A stretch of DNA of 64,000 nt from CALCKW01 sp033852095 (GTDB lineage Bacteria > Pseudomonadota > Gammaproteobacteria > CALCKW01), in NCBI GenBank assembly GCA_033852095.1, contig JAWSVD010000045.1:1-64000 (forward strand), given 5' to 3'. Made by a program: the position numbers and the translations under genes. How positions within the stretch are numbered: the stretch's first letter is position 1; each line of letters begins with the position of its first letter. Below the pieces are notes generated by a model, which was not told the DNA's origin, ran no database searches, and was given only the letters and a program-made list of their open reading frames with translations. This document shows positions 1 through 7,955 of this stretch, one piece after another.

Positions 1-50
1 ACTCATGCCCACGCCGTTGACGTTACGCGGGATAAGCGAATTCTGCAATC

Positions 51-603
51 CCCCCGCCTTTAGGCGGCGGAGCTACGATCTACCGGGTATCGTTGGCCCA
101 TGGAAGATTATCAACGAAGCAGCTACACTGTTTGGGATTGTAAGTGCCACTTAGTCTGGAGCACGAAATATCGTTACGATGTCCTTGCCAGTGATGTGGG
201 GTTGCGGTGCCGTGATTTGATTCGGGCGATAGCGCAGGCTCACGATTTGCAGATATACAGCGGGGTGGTAAACAAGGATCACGTGCATCTCCTTGTAGGG
301 ATACCGCCGAGCTTATCTGTTTCGACGGCGGTGCAGTTTCTGAAAGGGAATAGTTCTCACAAGTTGTTGAATGAGTACAAGAGTGTGCGACGTCGTTATT
401 GGGGGAAACATCTTTGGGCCGGAGCGTGCTGGGTCGCCTCGAGCGGTAATGTAACGGTCGAAGAGTGGATGGAATATATCAAGAATCAAAAGCCGCCTGA
501 GCCGGACGACAATTTTACGGTGTAGCGACAGCAGCCGGCCGAATATGGCCGACCGATCCGGCTTCAGCCGTAGAAAGAAACCACCGCCTTTAGGCGGTCG
601 GAG
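51..603 (+). mobile_element. IS200/IS605-family insertion element (single tnpA)
   Basis: The element consists of one Y1 transposase gene framed by two copies of the same short palindrome, CCGCCTTTAGGCGG, at 54-67 and 584-597. Elements of this family have hairpins near both ends instead of terminal inverted repeats and make no target duplication, which fits what is seen. The hairpins lie 32 bases before the start codon and 58 bases after the stop. There is no tnpB. Exact cleavage sites cannot be set from one copy, so the limits given are approximate. The right end lies just beyond the stop codon of the last gene of the leftward sugar-acid operon. Confidence 0.8.
100..525 (+). CDS. tnpA: IS200/IS605-family transposase TnpA
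   Basis: This is a 141-residue HUH/Y1 transposase, the usual length for the family. These enzymes move a single-stranded copy of the element by cutting at hairpin-guided sites. The HUH motif is visible as HVHLL near residue 61. The catalytic tyrosine is probably the Y of the EYIKNQ segment near residue 126, in the usual C-terminal helix after a GNVTVEEW stretch. The frame is intact and both hairpin ends remain, so the element could still be active. It is the only transposase gene in the window. Confidence 0.9.
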   Translation: MEDYQRSSYTVWDCKCHLVWSTKYRYDVLASDVGLRCRDLIRAIAQAHDLQIYSGVVNKDHVHLLVGIPPSLSVSTAVQFLKGNSSHKLLNEYKSVRRRYWGKHLWAGACWVASSGNVTVEEWMEYIKNQKPPEPDDNFTV

Positions 604-606
604 TGT

Positions 607-903
607 TCATTGCATTAGGGTGGGCCAGTCGACGAAGCGCATCTCAAGAATCTCGACTTTCTCCCAGACGCCTGAAATTGCGTAAATTTCCTTCGAAAGA
701 TACATATCAAGCTCCTCTCGACTAGTGAATTCGCACAGGACCACTGAACCAACCATTGCCCCCGTCTTGTCTAAAATTGCGCCGCCGTCCCTGATCGATC
801 CTTTGGATCTCTCAGTTTTCAAGCCGGCCATATGGCTGGATCTAGTCGCCATGCGTTTGGGCAGTGAGTCTGCGCCGTCGCGGGCTAAAAGTACAAATTC
901 CAT
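607..903 (-). CDS. YciI family protein
   Basis: This 98-residue protein has the YciI/muconolactone-isomerase-like fold, recognised from the opening FVLLARDGADSLPKRMATR, the following H (SSHMAGL) and a C-terminal strand with the FVDW ending. Members are small dimeric proteins with a conserved His and Asp; some act in dehalogenation or ring isomerisation, but most have no known reaction. It is the last gene of the operon that starts at tctC. Its ATG overlaps the stop codon of the preceding gene, so the two are probably translationally coupled. Its role in the pathway is unknown, and lactone or enol handling is a guess. Confidence 0.75.
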   Translation of the reverse strand: MEFVLLARDGADSLPKRMATRSSHMAGLKTERSKGSIRDGGAILDKTGAMVGSVVLCEFTSREELDMYLSKEIYAISGVWEKVEILEMRFVDWPTLMQ

Positions 904-1367
904 CAGTCGCGACCTTCCACATGCGGCGGCTTTAACGCATAATCACGAGCGACATAGTCGAATCCAGAAAGCTCATTGATGGGATCTCGCTTATTAACTG
1001 GACTTGCATAATAGGCGCGGATCTCAACGATTTTTGTCACGTCGAGATTGAAAATGTACCATTCATCACCTCGAAGGGCCTCGTTGATTTCTGTTTTCCA
1101 ATGAGTCCACTCAATGACGCCCTCTGACCCATCCTCGGCGACAAGTATTTTTTCAATCGTCCATTTAGAACCCATTGTTTCTACACATCGTATCCAACCA
1201 TCTGCAATTTCCTGTGCCCCGCACCAAGGTGCGCCTGGTAGACCTGGAGGGAAGTAGTGCACTGCCTCTGGAGTGAAGCAGTCAATGAGCCCTTGCCGAT
1301 TGGCTTGATTGCACATGTCGAAATAGTGGCGGATTAGTTTCTCTGCTTTCAGTGCTTGGAATTTCAT
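903..1367 (-). CDS. SnoaL-like / NTF2-fold protein
   Basis: The 154-residue product matches the SnoaL-like NTF2 fold: an N-terminal helix pair (LIRHYFDMCNQANRQGLIDC), then the FTPEAVHYFPPG segment, and a central strand with EGVIEWTHW. This fold serves as an isomerase, cyclase or hydratase, or simply as a binding domain. The start overlaps the stop of the RraA-family gene in an ATGA arrangement, and the end overlaps the YciI-like start, so it is firmly part of the operon. It may act on an unstable keto-acid intermediate, but no substrate can be read from the sequence. Confidence 0.75.
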   Translation of the reverse strand: MKFQALKAEKLIRHYFDMCNQANRQGLIDCFTPEAVHYFPPGLPGAPWCGAQEIADGWIRCVETMGSKWTIEKILVAEDGSEGVIEWTHWKTEINEALRGDEWYIFNLDVTKIVEIRAYYASPVNKRDPINELSGFDYVARDYALKPPHVEGRD

Positions 1368-2101
1368 AATGTATTCCCTTGTTCAAGCCATGTTTTGTAT
1401 TCTGACAGAGTTTCGCTACCAGCCGGATAGGTGCCAAAAAGTGATGCCCCTGCGGCTATCTTTGTTAACAGGAATTTTTCACGCAGCTCCTGCTCGTAAC
1501 TATCATCAGCCACCTCTTTGGCAACTTCGCGCGGTATCACTGTTACGCCGTCTGAATCGCCAACGATTATATCTCCGGGATAAACGGCGACGCCTGCGCA
1601 ACCGATAGGTTCTTGCATTGCTATAGCGCGATGAAACGCCGGGCGTGTCGAGGCGACATTAGCCTGGCAATAGGCGGGGAAATCCATCTCTGATATTTCT
1701 GTGCCATCCCTAAATGCTCCGTCTGTGATCGCAGCGGAGACACCTTTGCGCAACATCCGTGTCATTAGCATGTTTCCCGCGCTTGCTGCACGTGGGTCTT
1801 GTCGGCTATCAATGATGAGAACTTGCCCTCGTCCGATAACTTCGACCGCTTCCCATTGAACGTTGTCTTCTCCGTGCTTTTTGAGGTCTTCGAGATCCCA
1901 GTCCTTGTCTTCGCGAGAAGGGATAAAACGAAGCGTAAAGGCCTCTCCAGCAAAGCGGCCCGATGCCCTATTGAGTGGCATGAGCCCGACCAGAAACTGC
2001 TGCCTATAACCTCTCTTGAACAACTGTGTAGTAATGGTTCCTTGGCTGCATTTTTTTAGTGTTTCTAGCGTTTCGCCACTTACGTCAACTTGATTGGTCA
2101 C
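1364..2101 (-). CDS. RraA-family protein, candidate 4-hydroxy-2-oxo-acid aldolase
   Basis: This 245-residue protein belongs to the RraA/HMG-aldolase fold family. Family marks are the GNMLMTRMLRKGVSAAITDG stretch followed by AFRD, and the later GDIIVGDSDGVTVIP segment. Related class II aldolases (4-hydroxy-4-methyl-2-oxoglutarate/CHA aldolases) use a D-X20-R-D motif to hold a divalent metal and split pyruvate from 4-hydroxy-2-oxo acids. Here the R-D pair is present, but the first D appears as N (N-X20-R-D by eye). The gene sits 24 bases after tctA and overlaps the next gene. The expected dehydratase product, 5-keto-4-deoxyglucarate, is a 4-hydroxy-2-oxo acid, so a retro-aldol role is reasonable but unproven. 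RNase E inhibition, the E. coli RraA role, seems unlikely in this context. Confidence 0.75.
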   Translation of the reverse strand: MTNQVDVSGETLETLKKCSQGTITTQLFKRGYRQQFLVGLMPLNRASGRFAGEAFTLRFIPSREDKDWDLEDLKKHGEDNVQWEAVEVIGRGQVLIIDSRQDPRAASAGNMLMTRMLRKGVSAAITDGAFRDGTEISEMDFPAYCQANVASTRPAFHRAIAMQEPIGCAGVAVYPGDIIVGDSDGVTVIPREVAKEVADDSYEQELREKFLLTKIAAGASLFGTYPAGSETLSEYKTWLEQGNTL

Positions 2102-2125
2102 ACTTTGTTCCTTTTGAATTGGTAT

Positions 2126-3610
2126 TTATTGAGGAGATCTATTTGCGTTTCCACGCAGGCCGATCACGAGCAAAGAGACCGCAAGTAGTAGAAATGCGCA
2201 AGACATTGGACGTGTTACAAAGTCAGTCAAATCGCCTTGAGAGTAAGCCATAGCTCTGCGTAGGTTTGTTTCCAATATAGGTCCAAGTACAAATCCAAGT
2301 ACGAGGGGACCTAGCGGATAACTACTCTTCTCCAGCGCCCAACCCAGCACCCCGAAGCCCAGCATAGTCCAGAGATCGAATACCCTGTTGTCACTGACGT
2401 AGGTTCCAGTGACCATGAGAACGAGAAGCACGGGGAAAAGTAAGTGGCGGGGTAAGAGCAGAACTTTGGGGAATATTCGAATGCTAAAAAGCTGAACAAC
2501 TAACAACATCATGGTTGCTAAAAAGAAGGCGGCATAGATCATGGCTACTAGGTCTGGCTCTTTGGTGAGCAGCAGCGGGCCCGGTTGCAAGCCGTGTATA
2601 GTAAATCCTCCAATCAGGATGGCTGTGACCCCATCGCCTGGGATGCCTAGCGTTAACAGGGGTAGCAGCGCGCCGCCTACAGAAGCATTGTTTGCGCTTT
2701 CGGAAGCGTAGATACCTTCGAGAGAGCCATGTCCAAAATCCTTGGGTTTTTTTGACTGTTGCCGTGCGGCTGCGTAGGCGATCAAGTTTGAGGCTGTACC
2801 CCCAATGCCAGGCAATACGCCAATCCCCGTTCCGATCATTGAAGACCGCAATAGATTCCAGCTGTTGTCCCTGAGCTCCGCGAGTTTTATCCCGATGCCC
2901 TTGCCGAGCAGGACCTGCTTTGAGTCCGTGCGGATTGTGGGGGAAGTTAAACCTGAGATAATGGTTGAAACGGCGAATAGCCCAACCATGAAAGGGATGA
3001 TCGATACGCCTGCCATGATGTCGATTACACCGAAACTAAAGCGCGGATTTGAGGTAATAGGCGCGAAACCTACGGTGGCGATACTAAGCCCTAGGCAAGT
3101 GGATAGAATGCCTTTAACAAGATTTCCGGGCGCTAGAATAACAACCAACATCATTGCTGCCAAAGTGAGAGTGGCGTATTCATGCGCTCCAATACGGATG
3201 GCGATTTCTGAAATTACTGGGGCGAAGCTGACCAGCACCGCTAGGGAGAACAGGCCGCCGATGGCCGATGCGACTATGCCGGTGGCCAGCGCTTTAACGG
3301 GCTGTCCTTTTCGGGCCAAGGGGTAACCATCAAAAGTTGTGGCAATGGAGGATGGTGTGCCAGGGATGCATAAAAGCGTGGCAGATACCAGTCCTCCCGA
3401 AATCCCTCCTATATAGGCAGCCATGAGAACCGCCAGGCCGAGGTCGGCTTGTAGGGAATAGGTTAAGGGAAGAAGAATGGCGACAGCCATGGCCGCTGAG
3501 AGCCCGGGAAGTGCGCCAAAGAGGAGGCCGAAAACGAGGCTTGCCCCCATGAAGGACAGCGTGCGCGGATCTGTGAGTTGCAGCAGATTGGCGAAAAATA
3601 GGTCGATCAT
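2126..3610 (-). CDS. tctA: Tripartite tricarboxylate transporter large permease TctA
   Basis: This is the large membrane subunit of a TctABC-type secondary transporter, which imports carboxylates with the help of a periplasmic binding protein. The 494-residue product is almost wholly hydrophobic, with about 11-12 membrane segments. It carries the family signatures GALPGLSAAM near residue 30 and GIGVLPGIGGTASN near 260. The start is set at MIDLFF because an AGGTG ribosome-binding site precedes it and it begins 7 bases after the tctB stop; the frame stays open 8 codons further upstream. It lies between tctB and the RraA-family gene in one leftward operon. Confidence 0.92.
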   Translation of the reverse strand: MIDLFFANLLQLTDPRTLSFMGASLVFGLLFGALPGLSAAMAVAILLPLTYSLQADLGLAVLMAAYIGGISGGLVSATLLCIPGTPSSIATTFDGYPLARKGQPVKALATGIVASAIGGLFSLAVLVSFAPVISEIAIRIGAHEYATLTLAAMMLVVILAPGNLVKGILSTCLGLSIATVGFAPITSNPRFSFGVIDIMAGVSIIPFMVGLFAVSTIISGLTSPTIRTDSKQVLLGKGIGIKLAELRDNSWNLLRSSMIGTGIGVLPGIGGTASNLIAYAAARQQSKKPKDFGHGSLEGIYASESANNASVGGALLPLLTLGIPGDGVTAILIGGFTIHGLQPGPLLLTKEPDLVAMIYAAFFLATMMLLVVQLFSIRIFPKVLLLPRHLLFPVLLVLMVTGTYVSDNRVFDLWTMLGFGVLGWALEKSSYPLGPLVLGFVLGPILETNLRRAMAYSQGDLTDFVTRPMSCAFLLLAVSLLVIGLRGNANRSPQ

Positions 3611-3617
3611 ATGACAC

Positions 3618-4130
3618 CTATGAGAAGAAGACACCTTGCAGTGGTACGTTGACTACATCCGCTAGCAACCAACCAATGAACAGCGTCGCAAGCAGAGACG
3701 TAGTCAGCGCAATTGCAATTGTCTTTGAGTTTTTGGGGGCGAGCGACACAGTGGTAACAGATAGGAAAATAACTGTGGAGATTGAAAAGCCCAATGGTTC
3801 GAACAAGATCACGTATGCAATGGTGGATAACAGCACCATGATGCGCACTTGTAGCTGGGGTGGCGCAAGCATGGGGAGGGGTTTTTCTTGGCTTGTGTTT
3901 GCATGTTCGTTGCTAAAGGGTCGTTCCTGCTCCGTACGGAAATTCCTGCGTTCTTGCACGGCCAGTACAATGCCAAGCCCTATTAAGGTTAGCGCTAAGG
4001 TGCCAGGGAAAAGCCAGGGCCCTGGATCGCCGATCTGTGCATTTTTAATCGGCGGAGCCTGGTTGATTTGCCAAAGCATGCCTCCCCCAGAGCTGCAAAA
4101 CAGCACAGACGGTAAGTGTTTGAGCATCAT
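3618..4130 (-). CDS. tctB: Tripartite tricarboxylate transporter small permease TctB
   Basis: The 170-residue product is the small, poorly conserved membrane subunit of the TctABC transporter. Four hydrophobic segments are visible, with a charged loop in the middle (VQERRNFRTEQERPFSNEHA). The start is placed at the ATGATG pair (first ATG at 4130-4128), which has an AGAGAG purine run just upstream; an open extension of 35 codons before it has no matching character. The gene is followed by tctA after 7 bases and preceded by the dehydratase gene after 68 bases. Confidence 0.85.
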   Translation of the reverse strand: MMLKHLPSVLFCSSGGGMLWQINQAPPIKNAQIGDPGPWLFPGTLALTLIGLGIVLAVQERRNFRTEQERPFSNEHANTSQEKPLPMLAPPQLQVRIMVLLSTIAYVILFEPLGFSISTVIFLSVTTVSLAPKNSKTIAIALTTSLLATLFIGWLLADVVNVPLQGVFFS

Positions 4131-4198
4131 GTTCTCTCTAGAATGCAGGTAAAATGCGCGCACAACCGGTGGCGCGCTGTCTTGTTGTTTATCAGGGT

Positions 4199-5398
4199 TT
4201 AATACAGGCCAGTAATTACTGTATCGGTGGTCCAAGCACGCATTTGATCCGATAGAGTTAACCCAAGACCAGGTCGATTCGGAACAATCATCCTGCCGTC
4301 TTTCACTTCGAGAGAGTGTTCAAACATCGCTTCAGACCACTCGAAATGCTCCACCCATGGCTCTCGGGAAAATGCGGCAGTTAAGTGAAGATGTATCTCC
4401 ATGCAGTAATGCGGAGCAAGCTGGAGATTTTTGTTTTCTGCCAGTGCGCAGATTTGTAAGAAGGGGGTAATCCCACCGACTCTCGGTGCGTCTGGCTGAA
4501 TAAAGTCCACGGAATTGTTGCGAATCAGTTCATAGTGTTCGGCGACGGAAGTTAGCATTTCTCCTGTCGCGATCGGGGTCGCAAGTGCGGCCGCTAGCAT
4601 GGCGTGACCTTCAGAGTCATAGGCGTCGAGCGGTTCTTCGATCCAAGTCAAATTGAATTGTTCAGCGATACGGCCAAAGCGCAGAGCGGTCGTACGATCC
4701 CACTGCTGATTGGCGTCAACAGCCAAAGGAACGTTGCCACCGACATGTGTACGAATAGCCTCTATCCGCTCTAGATCCCTCATTGGATCTGGTTGGCCAA
4801 CTTTCAGTTTGATTGCACCAATTCCCTGTGCCAGTGCTAAGTCAATTCGATCCTTTACCTCCTCGATCTCCATCGATAGATAGCCTGATGACGTGTTGTA
4901 GCAGCGTACGCTGTCGCGATGTGCGCCCAGCAGCTTGGCCAAAGGCAAGTCCGCTCGGCGTGCCTTCATGTCCCACAGTGCAATGTCAAACGCAGCGATT
5001 GCTTGGGTTGATAATCCCGAGCGGCCGACAGAGGCTCCAGCCCAGGTTAGCTTGGACCACAGGCGGGCGATGTCGTTTGGGTCTTCACCTATTAAGGTGT
5101 CTGCAATCTCTTGGGCGTGGGCATATTGCCCCTTGCCACCCGCGCGTTTGGAATAGGAATATCCAACACCTTCGAAACCTTGCTCTGACTTGATCTCACA
5201 AAACAGGAATGCAATTTCAGTCAAAGGCTTTTGCCGCCCCGCCAGTACTTTTGCGTCTGATATAGCTGAGTGCAACGGCAGGGACACCAGCGACAGCCTG
5301 ATTCCTGAAATTTTGTCTGTAGTTGCTTCGCCTGGTGGTAGGCCGGCGTTTAAAGGGTTCGCAGGGATTAGGCGAGCCCCCTGGGAAAGATCTATCAT
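4199..5398 (-). CDS. L-talarate/galactarate dehydratase (mandelate racemase subgroup, enolase superfamily)
   Basis: The 399-residue protein matches the TalrD/GalrD group closely along its whole length. It has the capping-domain segment ISDAKVLAGRQKPLTEIAFL near residues 46-65, the KxK base motif in IKLKVG near 197, and metal ligands in VDANQQW, IEEPLDAYD and ATGEMLTS. The His/Asp pair lies in QPDAPRVGG and APHYCMEIHLHL. Such enzymes remove water from galactarate (mucate) or L-talarate to give 5-keto-4-deoxyglucarate and can also epimerise the two. It lies between tctC and tctB, so the transported substrate is probably a hexarate. Other acid sugars cannot be excluded without assay. Confidence 0.85.
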   Translation of the reverse strand: MIDLSQGARLIPANPLNAGLPPGEATTDKISGIRLSLVSLPLHSAISDAKVLAGRQKPLTEIAFLFCEIKSEQGFEGVGYSYSKRAGGKGQYAHAQEIADTLIGEDPNDIARLWSKLTWAGASVGRSGLSTQAIAAFDIALWDMKARRADLPLAKLLGAHRDSVRCYNTSSGYLSMEIEEVKDRIDLALAQGIGAIKLKVGQPDPMRDLERIEAIRTHVGGNVPLAVDANQQWDRTTALRFGRIAEQFNLTWIEEPLDAYDSEGHAMLAAALATPIATGEMLTSVAEHYELIRNNSVDFIQPDAPRVGGITPFLQICALAENKNLQLAPHYCMEIHLHLTAAFSREPWVEHFEWSEAMFEHSLEVKDGRMIVPNRPGLGLTLSDQMRAWTTDTVITGLY

Positions 5399-5420
5399 GG
5401 CTTGTGTCCTGTATTTGCTA

Positions 5421-5445
5421 GTCGCCTCCCTAAAAGGGAGGCGAC
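5421..5445 (-). promoter_or_regulatory. Perfect stem-loop between tctC and the dehydratase gene
   Basis: A 10-bp perfect stem (GTCGCCTCCC / GGGAGGCGAC) with a 5-base loop fills the 56-base gap between tctC and the dehydratase gene. No T-run follows it on the leftward strand, so it is not a typical intrinsic terminator. Stem-loops placed after binding-protein genes often protect the upstream mRNA part, allowing more binding protein than permease. That role is inferred here. Confidence 0.6.
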
Positions 5446-5454
5446 TTAATGTTG

Positions 5455-6399
5455 TTATTTGCTGAAGGAAGCTACAAATGCTGCTTCGGAGGAAAGGAAT
5501 TTGACCGTCTCTGCGCTGTTTCGAAAATCCGGCGCTTGTGCTGCGTCGAGGAATTTCTGTTGCGCGTCTTTGTCAGATTTCAATTTGTGAATAACGGCGT
5601 CAATGGTGGTGACAACTTCGGGCTCCAAATCCTTTGGTCCGTAAACAGTGAATACCAGTGGGAAGGAAACATCGACACCCTGTGATAGGGCGGTTGGCCA
5701 ATCTGGCTGGAAGGGGCTGGGGTTCTTATTGAGAATTCCCAGAACTTTTACTTTTCCGGCCTCTACATATTCGCCAGAGTTACGCACGCCTGCGACGGTG
5801 ATGTCGACTTGCTCTCCGAGTAGGGCCGTGATCCGATCGGATTCCGTGCCGGAATCTACGACCCGGAGGTTTCCCCCTGCCGCCTCAGATATAGCACTGC
5901 CTTTTATCTGAGTGGTGCCACTCGCAGTGACCCCAAAAAGGATCTCTTGAGGTTTCTTCTTTGCGTATTCAACGAGCTCAGAAAGCGTATTGAAGGGCGC
6001 ATCGGGGCGCGCGATTACGACGTCGTCAAAGGCTGCAGTCGTGGCTAGCGGGGTGAAGTCTTTGTATGAGAAAGGCCACGCCCCCGACTGTGATGCCGCG
6101 TGCAGTGCCGCGTGAAACAAAAGCAGCTCGCTACCGTCCGTCTCTCCGGTAACCACCGACTGAGCCGCAACGACCCCGCCGCCAGAAGTCTGGTTCACGA
6201 TTGCCACTTCGGCATCGGTATAGGCGGCAAAAACCTCGGCAAACAGTCGTGCATTTGTGTCTGTACCGCCTCCAGCAGATGAGGGCACATAGATGCGAAC
6301 AGTCTCTGCGGGATAATCTATAAGCGCGTCATCGTTAGCCTGTGCGGAAAATGCTGTTCCGCTCGCCAAGATTGCGCCGAGTGTAAATATACGTAACAT
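5455..6399 (-). CDS. tctC: Tripartite tricarboxylate transporter substrate-binding protein TctC (Bug family)
   Basis: This 314-residue periplasmic binding protein of the Bug/TctC family begins with a clear signal peptide (hydrophobic residues 5-18, likely cut after FSAQA). The mature part opens with YPAETVRIYVPSSAGGGTD, the usual family start, and has the typical VNQTSGGGVVAA and LLFHAALH segments. Bug proteins bind carboxylates, often through water molecules, so the ligand cannot be read directly. The neighbouring dehydratase suggests galactarate or a related diacid. It is the first gene of the operon, 125 bases from a divergent LysR gene that probably controls it. Confidence 0.92.
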   Translation of the reverse strand: MLRIFTLGAILASGTAFSAQANDDALIDYPAETVRIYVPSSAGGGTDTNARLFAEVFAAYTDAEVAIVNQTSGGGVVAAQSVVTGETDGSELLLFHAALHAASQSGAWPFSYKDFTPLATTAAFDDVVIARPDAPFNTLSELVEYAKKKPQEILFGVTASGTTQIKGSAISEAAGGNLRVVDSGTESDRITALLGEQVDITVAGVRNSGEYVEAGKVKVLGILNKNPSPFQPDWPTALSQGVDVSFPLVFTVYGPKDLEPEVVTTIDAVIHKLKSDKDAQQKFLDAAQAPDFRNSAETVKFLSSEAAFVASFSK

Positions 6400-6480
6400 A
6401 TTTCATCTCTCCTGAGTGTCTCCGGCCGTGGACTTCGGATACTGGCCGGTAGCATGCACAATAGAGGCAATGATGATGCG

Positions 6481-6495
6481 TATCCAATATTGATA
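6481..6495. promoter_or_regulatory. Candidate LysR operator in the tctC/LysR divergent region
   Basis: The sequence TATCCAATATTGATA is a near-perfect dyad around CAATATTG, in the 125-base gap between the divergent tctC and LysR genes, 29 bases before the LysR start. LysR regulators commonly bind short interrupted dyads in such gaps. The assignment rests on symmetry and position only. Confidence 0.4.
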
Positions 6496-6524
6496 AAGTA
6501 TGGTTTCAATGCTTAAAATGAATC

Positions 6525-7415
6525 ATGATTGATCTGACACACATAAGAAGTTTCGTGACTTTGGCCTCTGAGCTGCATTTTGGTCGTGCAGCGCGGCAAC
6601 TGAACATGACGCAACCACCTTTCAGTCGCCAGATAAAAGCGCTGGAAAGTCGTCTCGGCGTCGCGTTGTTTGATAGGACTAGCCAGGCCGTTTCTCTTAC
6701 TGCCGCCGGGCGCAGTCTTTTACCCGAAGCAAACGCTCTGCTGCAGCAAGCGGCGGATTTCGAGAGCAAAGCGAGGGTTGGCAAAAATGAGGAGGTAGGG
6801 GAAGTTCGAATTGGATATTACGGGGCCAGTAGTTACTTTATCTTGCCTAAACTGTTGTCCCATGCGCGCAATAGATACCCACGAATCCGAATTATTCTCA
6901 AAGAACTAGATGCTATCCAACAAGTAGATGCATTCTCGTTAGGGCAGGTTGACTTTGGGATTGCAAGGCCAACATCGACACCTACGGATATAGCGGTTTA
7001 TCCCGTATTTGAAGAAAATCTGTTGCTGGCGATGCCGCGAGATCATCAGTTGATACGGCGTCAAAGAATTCGACTCAGTGACTTGGAAGGGCTTGATTTT
7101 GTCTCCTATAAAGATGACGCACCCTATCTTTTTCAGATGATTACTCGTCTGCTGTCTGACAAGAGAATTTTACCAAATATTGTTCAGCAAGCATCACACG
7201 CCCAATCCATTATGTCGCTTGTAAGTGCAGGGATGGGGGTGGCCATATTGCCTGAAACAAGTAGATTCGCATCGTTTGAATCCATCGGTTTCCGCTCGAT
7301 AGTTGATCTTGGAAAAAACACAGCGCAGTCAAATGTCATGGTCCTGCGGGATCGAGAAACTCTTGCTACCAAACACATTCGCTTGTTGTGTTTGGAGCTT
7401 TTTAAAGGGCCTTAA
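6525..7415 (+). CDS. LysR family transcriptional regulator
   Basis: The 296-residue protein has the full LysR layout: an N-terminal winged helix-turn-helix (residues 1-60, with the hallmark ELHFGRAARQLNMTQPPFSR and the IKALESRLGVALFDR wing) and a C-terminal effector domain with the AGMGVAILPE segment near residue 228. It is divergent from tctC, the standard position for a regulator of the neighbouring operon. The likely inducer is the imported sugar acid or its keto product. No other target is apparent. Confidence 0.92.
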   Translation: MIDLTHIRSFVTLASELHFGRAARQLNMTQPPFSRQIKALESRLGVALFDRTSQAVSLTAAGRSLLPEANALLQQAADFESKARVGKNEEVGEVRIGYYGASSYFILPKLLSHARNRYPRIRIILKELDAIQQVDAFSLGQVDFGIARPTSTPTDIAVYPVFEENLLLAMPRDHQLIRRQRIRLSDLEGLDFVSYKDDAPYLFQMITRLLSDKRILPNIVQQASHAQSIMSLVSAGMGVAILPETSRFASFESIGFRSIVDLGKNTAQSNVMVLRDRETLATKHIRLLCLELFKGP

Positions 7416-7955
7416 GTGCCAGAATTCGTCGATGACAATCGAGACACCGCTTTGATTTACTACATGGACCTCTTTGCCGCCATCAGCAAGACTTGAATCT
7501 GCTCCATCGATCTGGCGGCTTGCCCTGCCGGGCAAGGTTCGTGTGTGCTCCATTCGTCCTTTTGGTCCCCAGTACATTCATCAACATCTCAGCAAGCACT
7601 TTTACCAATTTTCAGACGGGTAGTAAGATGTCTTTGGCTGGGTGATCTGAATGGCATTTTGAGGTGTCTATGGTGATTAGGGACGCGCCCAAGTACGCGC
7701 TGATTATTCAAACAAGGGTTTACCGACGGGTCGCTTCTGCAGATCCATTCTGGCAATGAATCCGGCTCCTGGTATGCGATTCAGTGGGTGCTGCCGTTGG
7801 CATTGGTGCCAAGCTTCTGGGCGCGTATAGTTCCAATGGCACGGGATCGGGTACGTGAGTGCATATGGGGGGAAGACGGGAAGCTGGTGCGGATCTAAGG
7901 CAAACTAATATGACATAGGTCAGTTTTGTGGTGTAACACGAGGGAATGAAATCAG
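7416..7955. other. Gene-poor stretch after the LysR gene
   Basis: No convincing gene was found in these 540 bases. Several short open stretches exist on both strands. One, at about 7703-7899 (+), would encode a hydrophobic segment but has no start codon after its upstream stop. The region may be gene debris at the edge of an acquired block. Confidence 0.5.
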
